Assembly (NCBI GenBank): GCA_021817845.1
Contig: JAKAFW010000004.1
Coordinates: 62,001-126,000, forward strand
Direction of reading: 5' to 3'
Length of the DNA stretch: 64,000 nucleotides
From: FEN-1297 sp021817845
GTDB lineage: Bacteria; Bacteroidota; Ignavibacteria; Ignavibacteriales; Ignavibacteriaceae
Position numbers and translations under genes: made by a program. The notes under the pieces were generated by a model that searched no databases, had not been told where the DNA came from, and worked only from the letters and a program-made list of their open reading frames with translations. Below are positions 7,605-17,400 of this stretch, piece after piece. Each line of letters begins with the position of its first letter. Position 1 is the stretch's first letter.

Positions 7605-8327
7605 ATGGTAATTCTTATGCAACGTATATTTTTAGTAATAGCAGTTTTAGGTTTATTTGGTTTAACATCATGTTCAAAGAAAAATGATAATCAGCCGGTG
7701 CAAAACCTCCCTGCCGGCACCCATGCAGTAAAAGTATTAGACAACATGGATGCAGCGGGCTACACCTATCTTCAAGTTGATGAAAACGGAAATCAATATT
7801 GGATTGCAGCTCCGCAAACACAAGTTAATAAAGGCGAGATAGTTTATTATTCACAAGGTATGGAAATGAAAAATTTTCATAGTAATACTTTGAACAGGAC
7901 GTTCGATTCAATATTTTTTGTTCAAAGCATATCTAAAGAACCTTCTAACAATCCTGTAACAGCGGCTCATTCTCAAGCGTTAAATATTCCGAAAGAGCAA
8001 ATTTCAATTTCTCCGTTAAAGGGAGGTAAAACCATAGCTGAAATTTTTTCTCAAGAACAATCACTTGCCGGAAAGACGATAAGAGTAAAAGGAAAAGTTG
8101 TAAAATTTAATCCAAACATTCTTGATCGCAATTGGATCCACATTCAGGACGGAACAGCTTCCGGCGATAATTTTGATCTTTTAGTTACAAGCAAAGAAAC
8201 AGTTCAAGTAGGCGATGTCATAACCGTTGAAGGCACAGTAGCTATCAATAAAGATTTTGGCGCGGGATACTCCTATCCGGTAATGATTGAAAATGCCAAA
8301 ATTACTCAAGAAGCAAAAAAACTTTAA
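7605..8327 (+). CDS. Lipoprotein with NrfJ-like domain and C-terminal OB-fold
   Basis: A 240-residue exported lipoprotein. A hydrophobic signal ends in the lipobox LTSC (Cys23); a second in-frame ATG four codons downstream gives a shorter signal peptide and is an equally possible start. Residues about 38-110 contain VLDNMDAAGYTYLQV, a later WIAAP and TLNRTFDSIFFV, the pattern of the small NrfJ-related proteins found near multiheme cytochrome genes. Residues about 145-235 form a second module, with KTIRVKGKVVKFN, WIHIQDG and GDVITVEGTV, typical of OB-fold domains. No cytochrome genes are in the window, so the usual context is missing. It probably acts in the periplasm; the function is not known to me. 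Confidence 0.75.
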   Translation: MVILMQRIFLVIAVLGLFGLTSCSKKNDNQPVQNLPAGTHAVKVLDNMDAAGYTYLQVDENGNQYWIAAPQTQVNKGEIVYYSQGMEMKNFHSNTLNRTFDSIFFVQSISKEPSNNPVTAAHSQALNIPKEQISISPLKGGKTIAEIFSQEQSLAGKTIRVKGKVVKFNPNILDRNWIHIQDGTASGDNFDLLVTSKETVQVGDVITVEGTVAINKDFGAGYSYPVMIENAKITQEAKKL

Positions 8328-8764
8328 TTTGATCTAAAGAATTTTTTGTCATTTTATGAGCTTTGACATTAAAATATTGCCTTTAATCGTTAACGAACTG
8401 TAATTTATTAAGCTTAATTTGTAAACAAAAATATTACATTGTTAAAGATTTAGATATAAAGTCATAAAAATATTGACTTTTAAGTAATTTTTTATGACGT
8501 TTGGTCAGAACTTTTTAATAAGGTGATGTTACGCGACTCTCAGAAACTTGGAGTTGTGGAATTGCGAGATTTATCTTAAACCAAAAAGATATATTGAATT
8601 GAGCTGATAATAATTTTTAATTTCTTGGAGAGAGTGTGGAGTTTTTATAGCCCGCCTTAATTAGGATTCAATTTTCGAAGACAACGAAGGCATTTAAATG
8701 TATCTAAAAATTGAAACCTTGTTAAATTATTTTTAATTGGAGTAAAAATTGCATCTTTTTAGAA
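8328..8764. other. Intergenic region upstream of the two-component system
   Basis: No gene is seen. The region holds a 10-bp inverted repeat (8461-8498), a GCGTAACATCA-type repeat end in inverse orientation near 8525-8537, and a GGAG ribosome site followed by a seven-codon TTG-initiated frame (8749-8772) that overlaps the histidine kinase start. Confidence 0.5.
8461..8498. repeat. Inverted repeat, 10-bp arms
   Basis: GTCATAAAAA at 8461-8470 is perfectly complementary to TTTTTATGAC at 8489-8498, with an 18-base spacer. It lies about 270 bases before the histidine kinase gene. It could be an operator or part of a weak terminator for the upstream lipoprotein gene. Confidence 0.4.
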
Positions 8765-10336
8765 ATGAATAAGCCTTACAGAAAGATTATTTCGCTTTTA
8801 ATAATAATAATTCTTGTTCCAACCATTATTTTATCAATATATCAAATTAGCTCACTAAACAAAAGTGAAAAAAACATTGAAAAAATATATAGTAGTGAGC
8901 TAAATACTTTACTTGCCTCAATAAATGACTACGTTAATAACTATATAACCAGTTGGGCGAGAAAACTGAATTTGTTAGTTGTTGAAACCCAAAATGTTGA
9001 AGACGTTAATTTTCAAGAATCCGTAAAAAAATTTCTTCTACGAAACCAATCGATCAAAATGTTGATTCTTTCCGACATAACTATTTCCCGCCAACCGGAG
9101 ATTATTTCAAATTATCAAGACACATTGTCAAATATTTTTCAAAAAAATATTAAAAGAATTTTGGTATCTAATAGAAATAAAATAAAAGTCTTATTACGGC
9201 AGAATGAATTTGGTTCAAGGAAAATTGAAACCGTCACGAACGTCAAAATTGGGAATAATGTTTTAGTAATTTTTCTATTGGAATTACCGGAAGGGAAAAG
9301 TGAAATTTGCGGATTGTTTGTTGACCCTGAAATCTTTATAAAACAAATCCTGTCAACAAAAATAAATTCTATAACGAGGAATGAGTTTGTTGTCTCTGTT
9401 TCGAATCGAAAAAACAACACAAAAATCTTTTCATCCGGGAAAAATTATTCCACCGAGATTGAACAGCATACCGTCATTACCTTATTACCCGGTTATTCTA
9501 TTAATATAATGTTAAAAGGGGCAACAATTTCTGGTTTGGTAAGAGAGAGATCGATCAGAAACATAATCATAATTTTTCTTATCAATATCTTTTTAATCAT
9601 CGGACTTTGGTTTGTACTAAGAAACTTCAAAAAAGAAACAGAGCTTGCAAATCAGCAATCCAATTTTATTGCAAACGTTTCGCATGAGCTGCGTACGCCG
9701 CTTTCATTAATAAATCTTTTTTCCGAAACACTTGTTATGGGCAGAGTGAAAGATCGGGAAAAAGAAAAAGAATATTTCAAAATTATTAATGATGAAAGTA
9801 ATCGCCTAAGCCGGATCGTGGACAAAATATTAAGTTTCTATGCCATTGAGGAAAATAGAAAAAAATATAATTTTAACTCTGAAAATATAAATTTAATTGT
9901 TGAAAATGTTCTTCAAGCTTATGGCTATCAAATTGAAAATAATAATTTTAATATTATTTTTGAACCCAGTGGAAATATGCCTGATGTTCGAGTTGATAAG
10001 GAAGCGGTAATTGAAGTGATTATCAATCTTTTAGATAATGCGATGAAATACAGCAAAGACAAAAAGGAAATTATAATTAAGACTGGTTTCGAAAAGGATT
10101 TTGCGTACATAAAAGTTATAGATTACGGAATAGGAATTTCTGCTGTTAATCAGGAAAAAATATTTGATAAATTTTATAGAGTACAAGGAGGCTTAGCCCA
10201 GGATGCAAAAGGCACCGGTTTGGGGCTGACAATTGTTAAAAGTATTATGGATGCTCATCAAGGGAAAATTGAAGTTGAAAGCAGTGAAGGAAAAGGTAGT
10301 TCCTTTACTTTAATGTTTAAACAATATATCGCATGA
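8765..10336 (+). CDS. Membrane sensor histidine kinase
   Basis: A 523-residue two-component sensor. A first transmembrane helix (about residues 8-27) and a second (about 264-284) enclose a large periplasmic sensing region of about 235 residues that I do not recognise. The cytoplasmic part has a HisKA dimerisation domain with the phospho-acceptor His307 in NVSHELRTPLSL. An ATPase domain follows with the N box (INLLDNAMKYS), the G1 box (DYGIGIS), the F box (FDKFYR) and the G2 box (GTGLGLTIVKS). The ATG itself has no close ribosome site. A GGAG lies 22 bases upstream, better placed for a short leader frame. The partner response regulator follows 90 bp downstream. Confidence 0.93.
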   Translation: MNKPYRKIISLLIIIILVPTIILSIYQISSLNKSEKNIEKIYSSELNTLLASINDYVNNYITSWARKLNLLVVETQNVEDVNFQESVKKFLLRNQSIKMLILSDITISRQPEIISNYQDTLSNIFQKNIKRILVSNRNKIKVLLRQNEFGSRKIETVTNVKIGNNVLVIFLLELPEGKSEICGLFVDPEIFIKQILSTKINSITRNEFVVSVSNRKNNTKIFSSGKNYSTEIEQHTVITLLPGYSINIMLKGATISGLVRERSIRNIIIIFLINIFLIIGLWFVLRNFKKETELANQQSNFIANVSHELRTPLSLINLFSETLVMGRVKDREKEKEYFKIINDESNRLSRIVDKILSFYAIEENRKKYNFNSENINLIVENVLQAYGYQIENNNFNIIFEPSGNMPDVRVDKEAVIEVIINLLDNAMKYSKDKKEIIIKTGFEKDFAYIKVIDYGIGISAVNQEKIFDKFYRVQGGLAQDAKGTGLGLTIVKSIMDAHQGKIEVESSEGKGSSFTLMFKQYIA

Positions 10337-10425
10337 AAAATTTAATATTAGTTCTTCTATACTAACATACAGAGATAATTATTATTTTATGACACAGAAT
10401 ATTTTAAATAAGTTAAGGAGCTAAG

Positions 10426-11118
10426 ATGCCGGTTATATTAATTGTTGAAGACGAACCCAATATGGTAGTTGGATTAAAAGATAATTTCGAACTTGAAGGC
10501 TATAAAGTTGAAACCGCCCGTGAAGGTGAATCCGGACTAAAAAAAATTTTAGATAACAACTATGATTTAATAATTCTGGATGTAATGCTTCCGAATATTT
10601 CCGGTTTTGAAATTTGCAAAACAGTTAGAAAAAAAGGAAATGATACGCCGATTATTTTATTAACTGCAAGAGGCGAAGAGCTTGACAGGGTACTAGGGCT
10701 TGAGCTTGGCGCTGACGATTATGTAACGAAACCTTTTAGTGTAAGAGAGCTAATCGCGCGAATTAAAGCGATACTACGTCGCAGGGAAAACGCTATTCAA
10801 CCAAATGAAAAAAGCAATAAAGATATAAAAATTGGAAAGCTTGTTGTGAACTTTGCATCATACAATGCATTCAGTGATGAAGGTTCGGTTCAAATGTCTT
10901 ACAAAGAATTTGAAATTCTAAATTTACTATGGTCCAAAAAAAATTATACAGTTAGTAGAGACGAAATTTTAAGAGTTGTTTGGGGTTTTGACGAAAATCC
11001 TACAACGAGAACTGTTGATAATTTTATTGTTAAACTTCGCCAAAAAGTCGAAGAAAATCCTGACCGTCCTAAAACAATTTTAACCGTACACGGAATTGGA
11101 TATAAAATAATCGGATAA
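10426..11118 (+). CDS. OmpR/PhoB-family response regulator
   Basis: A 230-residue transcription factor. The receiver domain (1-115) has the acidic pocket Glu8-Asp9, the phospho-acceptor Asp52 (LILDVMLP), Thr80 and Lys102 (VTKPF). The C-terminal winged-helix domain (about 130-228) contains YKEFEILNLLWS, the recognition helix region TTRTVDNFIVKLRQKVE and the terminal VHGIGYKI wing. The start has an AAGGAG site seven bases upstream. It is paired with the histidine kinase upstream. The TonB receptor operon starts 283 bp downstream on the same strand and is a plausible target, though this is an inference from position only. Confidence 0.95.
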   Translation: MPVILIVEDEPNMVVGLKDNFELEGYKVETAREGESGLKKILDNNYDLIILDVMLPNISGFEICKTVRKKGNDTPIILLTARGEELDRVLGLELGADDYVTKPFSVRELIARIKAILRRRENAIQPNEKSNKDIKIGKLVVNFASYNAFSDEGSVQMSYKEFEILNLLWSKKNYTVSRDEILRVVWGFDENPTTRTVDNFIVKLRQKVEENPDRPKTILTVHGIGYKIIG

Positions 11119-11401
11119 TATCACTTGATGCTATCAACTTTTCAAAGTTAAATAGTATTATGTTTAAGCTAAAAATCTAGATTTTTATAATTAATGAGCA
11201 AAAACCGTTTATCATAAAAAAGAATAACTTTGAGTCAACTACTCTTGTTATTTGAATTAAAAATAAAGTTGTCGTGACAAGTTTTTACAAACATTTACTT
11301 GTTGATGACACCGTTTATCGTTTAACTTTCTATTTTTTTGCCCATTAGTTACAATTAAATAATCAATCAGTAACAAAACAATCCATATAAGGAGAAGCGA
11401 T

Positions 11402-14400
11402 ATGAAGCAAAAGATTACCGTCGTTTTTTTCCTGTTGTTAATTCCAACTTTATTATTGGCTGGTACAACGGGAAGGATCAAAGGTAAAGTCACAGATCTC
11501 CAAACAGGCGAACCTCTAATCGGAGCCAACGTAATTGTAGTTGGTACTTCGTTTGGTGCCGCCACTGATGTTAACGGAGAATATTCTGTTAGCAATCTTA
11601 ATGCGGCAGTATATACAGTTAAAGCCACATACTTGGGCTATAAGACTGTTACAGTTTCGAATGTCCGAGTTAATTCTGATTTAGCTACAGAATTAAATTT
11701 TCAACTACCTGCTTCCGGAGTTTCGGTAGGAGAAGTTGAAATTGTTGCTCAAAGACCTTTGGTTAATAAAAGTAATACAAATGCAATTCGTACTACCACC
11801 AACGCTGAAATTGATGCTCTTCCGGTAAGAGGCGTTGATAATATAATTGCTCTTACTCCCGGTGTTACACTGCAAGGCGGATCAATATATATCCGAGGCG
11901 GCAGGCAGGATGAAGTAGGATATTATTTGGAAGGAAGCAATATTACGAATGCAGCATCAACAGGTTTGGGCGCTGCTTTCGGACGCGGCGCATCCCGTCA
12001 AGTAACTATTCCACAAGATGCACTTGAAGAAATTCAGGTTCAAGCTGGCGGTTATACAGCAGAATTTGGCGGAGCTAATGCCGGTATTATCCGCACAGAT
12101 TTGAAATCCGGAGGTCCTGCTCTTAAAGCGAGTTTGCAATACATAACAGATAATTGGACTTTTAAAAACAGTAAAAACAGATATAATGGAGTTCAAAATC
12201 TCGGCGCTTATTCTTATGGATACAACGATGTTACCGCTTCTTTAAGCGGGCCATTAGTTGGAGATCATATTAAGTTTTTTGGTTTATTTGATAATTTGTC
12301 ACAAACGGATGCAAATCCACAGCAAGTTAACGGATTTAATTTTGGACTCGTTAGTGATAAAGTAACCCCTCAAGACAGCAATGTTTTACTTCAAATGCCC
12401 GGCGGTCCAGTTCCGGGAAATAGAACAGATCAATACAGTGGTGTAGCTACTCTTACATTTGACTACAACCCTACACTCGTTCGTCTGCTTGGTGCTTATA
12501 CTTTTGCTAGACAGCGCGTAGGTGGCGGCATTTATACTATGTTTGACAATAACCGTTTACCTATTAGAGATACATACAACGGAGACTTTGGAATAAAAGT
12601 AACCCAAATTCTTAGTTCCAAAGCTTATGTAGAAGCTAATGCAAGTTATATTTTCAACCAGGGAAGCACTTATGATCCACAATTAGGCAATAACTTTTGG
12701 GCTTATGGTGATAGTGTTGCAAATACTGCGGCAGGAGTTCCCTGGTATCGCAGACCGAGAGATCAACAATATGGCCGCTATACAGTTCCCCTGCCATATC
12801 AATTGTTTTCTACATTTGGTTTTGCCGCTCCAAACACACCTCTTGTAGGAGCTGATCCAAATGCATCAATAGTAAATTTTAATAAATATAAAAATACAAA
12901 CTTAAATTTAAACGCATCATTATCGGACGAATTAAATAAAGAAAATTCAATTAAGGTCGGCGGTGAACTACAGCTTATGACCTTCAGTAATTATACTCCC
13001 ACTGGTGTTCTTACAAATCTCGCTGGAACGATGGCTTCTACGAACTTAACAGAACAACAGCTTTTAATTAAACGTGGTGTAAATAATTACGGATATGATG
13101 TTTTAGGTAATTCTTATACCGGTTCTACCAATTATACAACCGGTCAAATTGCTCCACATAGACCTGTATTTGCTGGCGCTTATATAGAAGATAGAATGGA
13201 ATATAAAAATTTAATAGTAAATGCCGGCTTAAGGTATGATTATATAAATACAGATAATCAAGCATTTGTCAACCCAGCTTATCCAGGTAATGTTTTTGAC
13301 GCAAGCTCTGGCAATGTTACTAACGCAGCAAATTTTGTAAATGTGCCATCATTTAGTGCACTAAGCCCAAGACTTGGCTTCTCTTTCCCAATTACAGATC
13401 AAACCGTTTTCCATGCTCAATATGGAAAATTTGTTCAGCAGCCAACTTTAAACGACTTGTATCAAGGTCCGTATCAGTTGGGCTATTGGTTAAATCCTAA
13501 TAACGGTTTCTTCATTGCGACTCCTGTCGGTATGAATGTAAGACCAACAAGAACTACTCAGTATGAACTCGGTTTTACTCAGCAAATTGCATCGTTCGCA
13601 TCATTCGATATAACCGCTTACTATAAAGACATATCAAACCAGGTAGTTTTTGGAACTCAAAATGTTGACCAGAGCACTGGTTGGAGACCATATTCAATTC
13701 TTACAAATGGAGATTATGCTACCACACAAGGAATTGAAATATCTTTCGACATGAGAAGAACCGAAAGATTCATGGTTAATGGTTCTGTATCCTATCAAGA
13801 TGCTAAGGGAACCGGAGATAACCCATATTCAAATGCAGGTGAATTCGGCGCTCCTGTAAATCCAAGCTATGTATTTATTCCTAATTTTATAGTTCCGCTT
13901 TCCTTTAATCATGCATTTAGCGGACACTTAAATATAGATTACAGATACGGTAAAGATGATGGTCCTGATATTCTTCATCAATTCGGAGTTTCGTTGCTGA
14001 TGACGTTTAGTACCGGACATCCTTATACGTTGGGTACTATACTTAGTCCTGGAACCAGCAGTCCTACTACAGTACAAGCTGGTGTAGATACTAGAAACAG
14101 AACTGCAATAGAAGCTCTCAATTCTTCTGTTACTCCTTCTAATTTTGAAGTAGACCTTCGCTTGGATAAAACAGTCGAGTTACCTGGGCAGCTATCGGCT
14201 AATATTTTTATTCAGGTTATTAACCTTTTCAACACTCAGAATGTGCAAGACGTATTCTCAAATACCGGTTCCGCTCAGAGCAATGGATATTTAACAGATC
14301 CAAATTTAACCGGCTATAAACAAGTACAAAAATACGGTCCTCAATATGCACAATTGTACCAGGCTTTTAATATTGATTATGCGGGTTTATATGGTACTCC

Positions 14401-14437
14401 GCGTCAAATTAGACTTGGAATTCGCTTAGAATACTAA
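11402..14437 (+). CDS. TonB-dependent outer-membrane receptor with carboxypeptidase-regulatory-like domain (SusC-like)
   Basis: A 1011-residue outer-membrane protein. Residues 1-20 are a signal peptide. Residues about 24-105 form the N-terminal CarboxypepD_reg-like beta-sandwich (GRIKGKVTDLQTGEPLIGANV) typical of Bacteroidota receptors. The plug follows at about 120-235, with VDNIIALTPGV and YIRGGRQDEVGYYLEG. The rest is a large beta-barrel rich in aromatic and Asn/Gly residues, ending in RLGIRLEY, a normal barrel-closing strand. A strong AAGGAG site precedes the ATG. It heads a three-gene unit with a T9SS-sorted protein and a PorV-like barrel. No SusD homologue is present, and the imported or bound substrate is unknown. 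Confidence 0.9.
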   Translation: MKQKITVVFFLLLIPTLLLAGTTGRIKGKVTDLQTGEPLIGANVIVVGTSFGAATDVNGEYSVSNLNAAVYTVKATYLGYKTVTVSNVRVNSDLATELNFQLPASGVSVGEVEIVAQRPLVNKSNTNAIRTTTNAEIDALPVRGVDNIIALTPGVTLQGGSIYIRGGRQDEVGYYLEGSNITNAASTGLGAAFGRGASRQVTIPQDALEEIQVQAGGYTAEFGGANAGIIRTDLKSGGPALKASLQYITDNWTFKNSKNRYNGVQNLGAYSYGYNDVTASLSGPLVGDHIKFFGLFDNLSQTDANPQQVNGFNFGLVSDKVTPQDSNVLLQMPGGPVPGNRTDQYSGVATLTFDYNPTLVRLLGAYTFARQRVGGGIYTMFDNNRLPIRDTYNGDFGIKVTQILSSKAYVEANASYIFNQGSTYDPQLGNNFWAYGDSVANTAAGVPWYRRPRDQQYGRYTVPLPYQLFSTFGFAAPNTPLVGADPNASIVNFNKYKNTNLNLNASLSDELNKENSIKVGGELQLMTFSNYTPTGVLTNLAGTMASTNLTEQQLLIKRGVNNYGYDVLGNSYTGSTNYTTGQIAPHRPVFAGAYIEDRMEYKNLIVNAGLRYDYINTDNQAFVNPAYPGNVFDASSGNVTNAANFVNVPSFSALSPRLGFSFPITDQTVFHAQYGKFVQQPTLNDLYQGPYQLGYWLNPNNGFFIATPVGMNVRPTRTTQYELGFTQQIASFASFDITAYYKDISNQVVFGTQNVDQSTGWRPYSILTNGDYATTQGIEISFDMRRTERFMVNGSVSYQDAKGTGDNPYSNAGEFGAPVNPSYVFIPNFIVPLSFNHAFSGHLNIDYRYGKDDGPDILHQFGVSLLMTFSTGHPYTLGTILSPGTSSPTTVQAGVDTRNRTAIEALNSSVTPSNFEVDLRLDKTVELPGQLSANIFIQVINLFNTQNVQDVFSNTGSAQSNGYLTDPNLTGYKQVQKYGPQYAQLYQAFNIDYAGLYGTPRQIRLGIRLEY

Positions 14438-14480
14438 AAGAAAATTTGGCAGAAAATTCAAAAAAAAATAGGAGTTTAAA

Positions 14481-17400
14481 ATGATTAATAAAAAATTGAA
14501 ATACTTACTGATTGTACTCGTAGGTATTCTATTCCTCTTGCCGGCAGCCGCAAGCGCCATTGGCAACGGAAAAGAAAAAAACAGGACGGTAGCTAAAACC
14601 ACTAGCGGTTATGTAGCTACTACTGCTATAGATATAAATAATATCTATTCGCTTGAACAAAATAACGGTTTTAGTGATTTTAATCCGAACTCAAATCTTG
14701 AAGGAGCACAATATCCCAAAGGAAGCGGAAAAAACTTCGTTTTTACTGCTGGCTTTTTATGGGGAGGGTTTGTTCCAGGCGATAATCAAGTTAGAGTCGG
14801 TGGATCAGCTTATATTTCGGGTCTTGAACCTGGTCCAATTATCAATGGGCAGGGAGCACCCGGGGCAAATACAGATGTGAGATGGTCAATTTATCGTGTT
14901 CGCCCGGATGTATATCCCGGAGGACCTTCTGTAGACCTAAGCGGCGATGCTGCAGTTGAAGGTATGTCTGCGTCTGCAATTAGAGCACAGTATGAATCAG
15001 ACTGGACGAACTGGCCAGCCGCCGGAACTGCAAATGACCTCGGCGCTCCATTTACAGATGTTAATGGTGATGGTAAATATGAACCGGGAACCGATATTCC
15101 GGGCGTACCTGGAGCCGATCAAACAGTTTATTATGTAGCAAACGATCTAGACGGAAGTCTTACAAATGGTCTTTATGGTGCAAAACCGTTAGGAATTGAA
15201 GTACATGTAACTTTCTGGGCTTATGCTCAGCAAGGCGCTCTTGGCAATATGTATTTTAAGAAATGGGATATAATTAACAAAGGTCAGACTCCAATAGATA
15301 GTATGTTTGTGTCTTACTGGACTGACGTTGATTTAGGGTATGCCGGTGATGACTTAGTAGGATGTGATACCACTTTAAGTTTACAATTTACTTATAATGG
15401 TCAAGCTACTGATGCAGTATATGCGCCGCTTCCTCCTCCGGCAGATGGTTTCGATTTTTTCCAGGGACCGGTTATCCCGGGTGAAGCAACAGATTCGGCT
15501 ATTGTTATCGCTCCGCCTTTTCATTTCCAGTATATTCATGGGAAAAAGAATTTGCCAATGACCTCTGCGTATTTCTTTGTTAATGGAGACGCAAATTTTG
15601 GCGATCCACCGCAAGGTGATATTACAGGCTCGACTCAATTCTATAATTTCTTTAATGGAAATTATGGATTATCAGGATTACCCTTTATTAATCCGATAAA
15701 CAATCTACCCACTAAATTTGCTTTCTCAGGCGATCCGGTTACCGGCACGGGTTGGTTGGACGGTGTTGCTTTACCTCCCGGAGATAGAAGGCAGGGAATG
15801 GCATCGGGTCCATTTACTATGGCCCCCGGAGATACACAACAAGTAGTAGTTGCAGAGATGGTAGCGGGAGCAATTCCCGGCGTTGACCGTCTGTCCGCAA
15901 TTAGCTTGGTCAAATTTTATGATCAAACTGCACAGTTTGCTTACAATAACTTTTTTGTCTTACCTAACCCTCCACCGGCACCTAAAGTTACTGTAGCACA
16001 ATTATCTAATAAAATAGTTCTCGACTGGGGTGAAGATGTTAATGCTGTAGCAAACACTGAAAAATATGCAAACAAAGGATATACTTTTCAGGGCTACAAC
16101 GTTTACCAATTGCCATACAAATCAGCTTCAATAAGTGAAGCTAAGCGTTTAGCGACTTATGATATTGTTGATGGGGTCGGAAAGATATACGATGAATATT
16201 TTGATGTTAGCTCCGGCGCTGTTTTAACGCATGTAAGTGAATTTGGTAATGATACCGGTATACAAAGATCATTCTTCGATTCAACAGATGCGTTTAGTTC
16301 GGGAAAACCACTGGTAAATGGGATACCTTATTATTTTGCCGTTACGGCTTATGGTTATAATGCAACAGGTACACCACGTGCGCTTGAAAACCCAATATCT
16401 GTTATTACCGTAATTCCGCAGAGCCTAAACCCGGGTGTTACTGCTGCGAGCAGTGGTGCATTTTCTAACATTCAGCACGGTGGAACTGCAGACGCATCAC
16501 TTGGTGTGACTGTTGTTAATCCTTCATTAATAACCGGCGATCAATATCAAGTATCTTTCCACGATGAGAAATATTCGCTCGGTTCTGATGGGAAATGGAC
16601 TGATATAACAGCAGCAAGCAAAATGCGTAAAGTTACGGATTTAACAGGTTCGTCTATAGCATCATCAGCTGCCTGGGGTGAAACTGCGGGTCAATTTGCC
16701 ATTCATTATTTGGTAAATGTAGTCTCCGTTGATTATGACTGGTGTGATGGAGTTGAAATCAAATTACCTTCAAATGTTGTTGTTGATGATATTCTGAACC
16801 CAATCAGTAACAATACCGGAAGTCCAATTAGTTATACATTTGATAAAACAACAAACACTATATTCTTTGGTGATAGCAGCCGGTCAGCTAACGGTGTTTT
16901 TGCCGGCGGTGAAGACATTACAATATTAACTCATTCAAACGTGTTACCTATCATAGCAAATTACACTATGTATGATGACGGTTATGGAAAGAATATTGTT
17001 GATGTATCAAGTACGGACACTCTAAGGACTATAGCAAATAAAATCATAACACAACATCAATGGAATGTTAAGGATTTGACAACAGGAAATATTGTACTTC
17101 AGAATCAGACAATATTAAATGGTCAAGATATTTATGCTCCTGAGTCATATTTTGCGGCTAATTCCTTATATGGTCCTGGCGGTTCCACTGGAAGTTTCAC
17201 TGCCAATGTTGGAGCAGGGGCAAATGTAACATTTGCTGGAATGCAGTTAGCTCTTGATGGTAGCTATTTAGCCCCTACAACAATTGGTAATATTGTCATG
17301 AATGTTGGTGCAAATTCCAGCTTTACTATAGAAGATTTTACAGCCTTTGGTTACGCAGATGGTACTGCTGCAACATCTTTGCCTTTATATGGAGGAGCGG

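Noticed and set aside
11119..11401. Bacteroidota promoter upstream of the TonB operon
   Set aside because: Near matches such as GTTATTTG and TATGTTTA exist, but none has an exact -7 box together with an upstream TTTG at the right distance.
15052..15105. Dockerin or cellulosome module suggested by DVNGDGKYE
   Set aside because: There is a single acidic loop and no paired repeat or cohesin partner; a simple calcium-binding loop is a better explanation.
14653..15138. Open frames in other registers within the T9SS cargo gene
   Set aside because: They are shadows of the long frame; they have no ribosome site, signal or recognisable domain.
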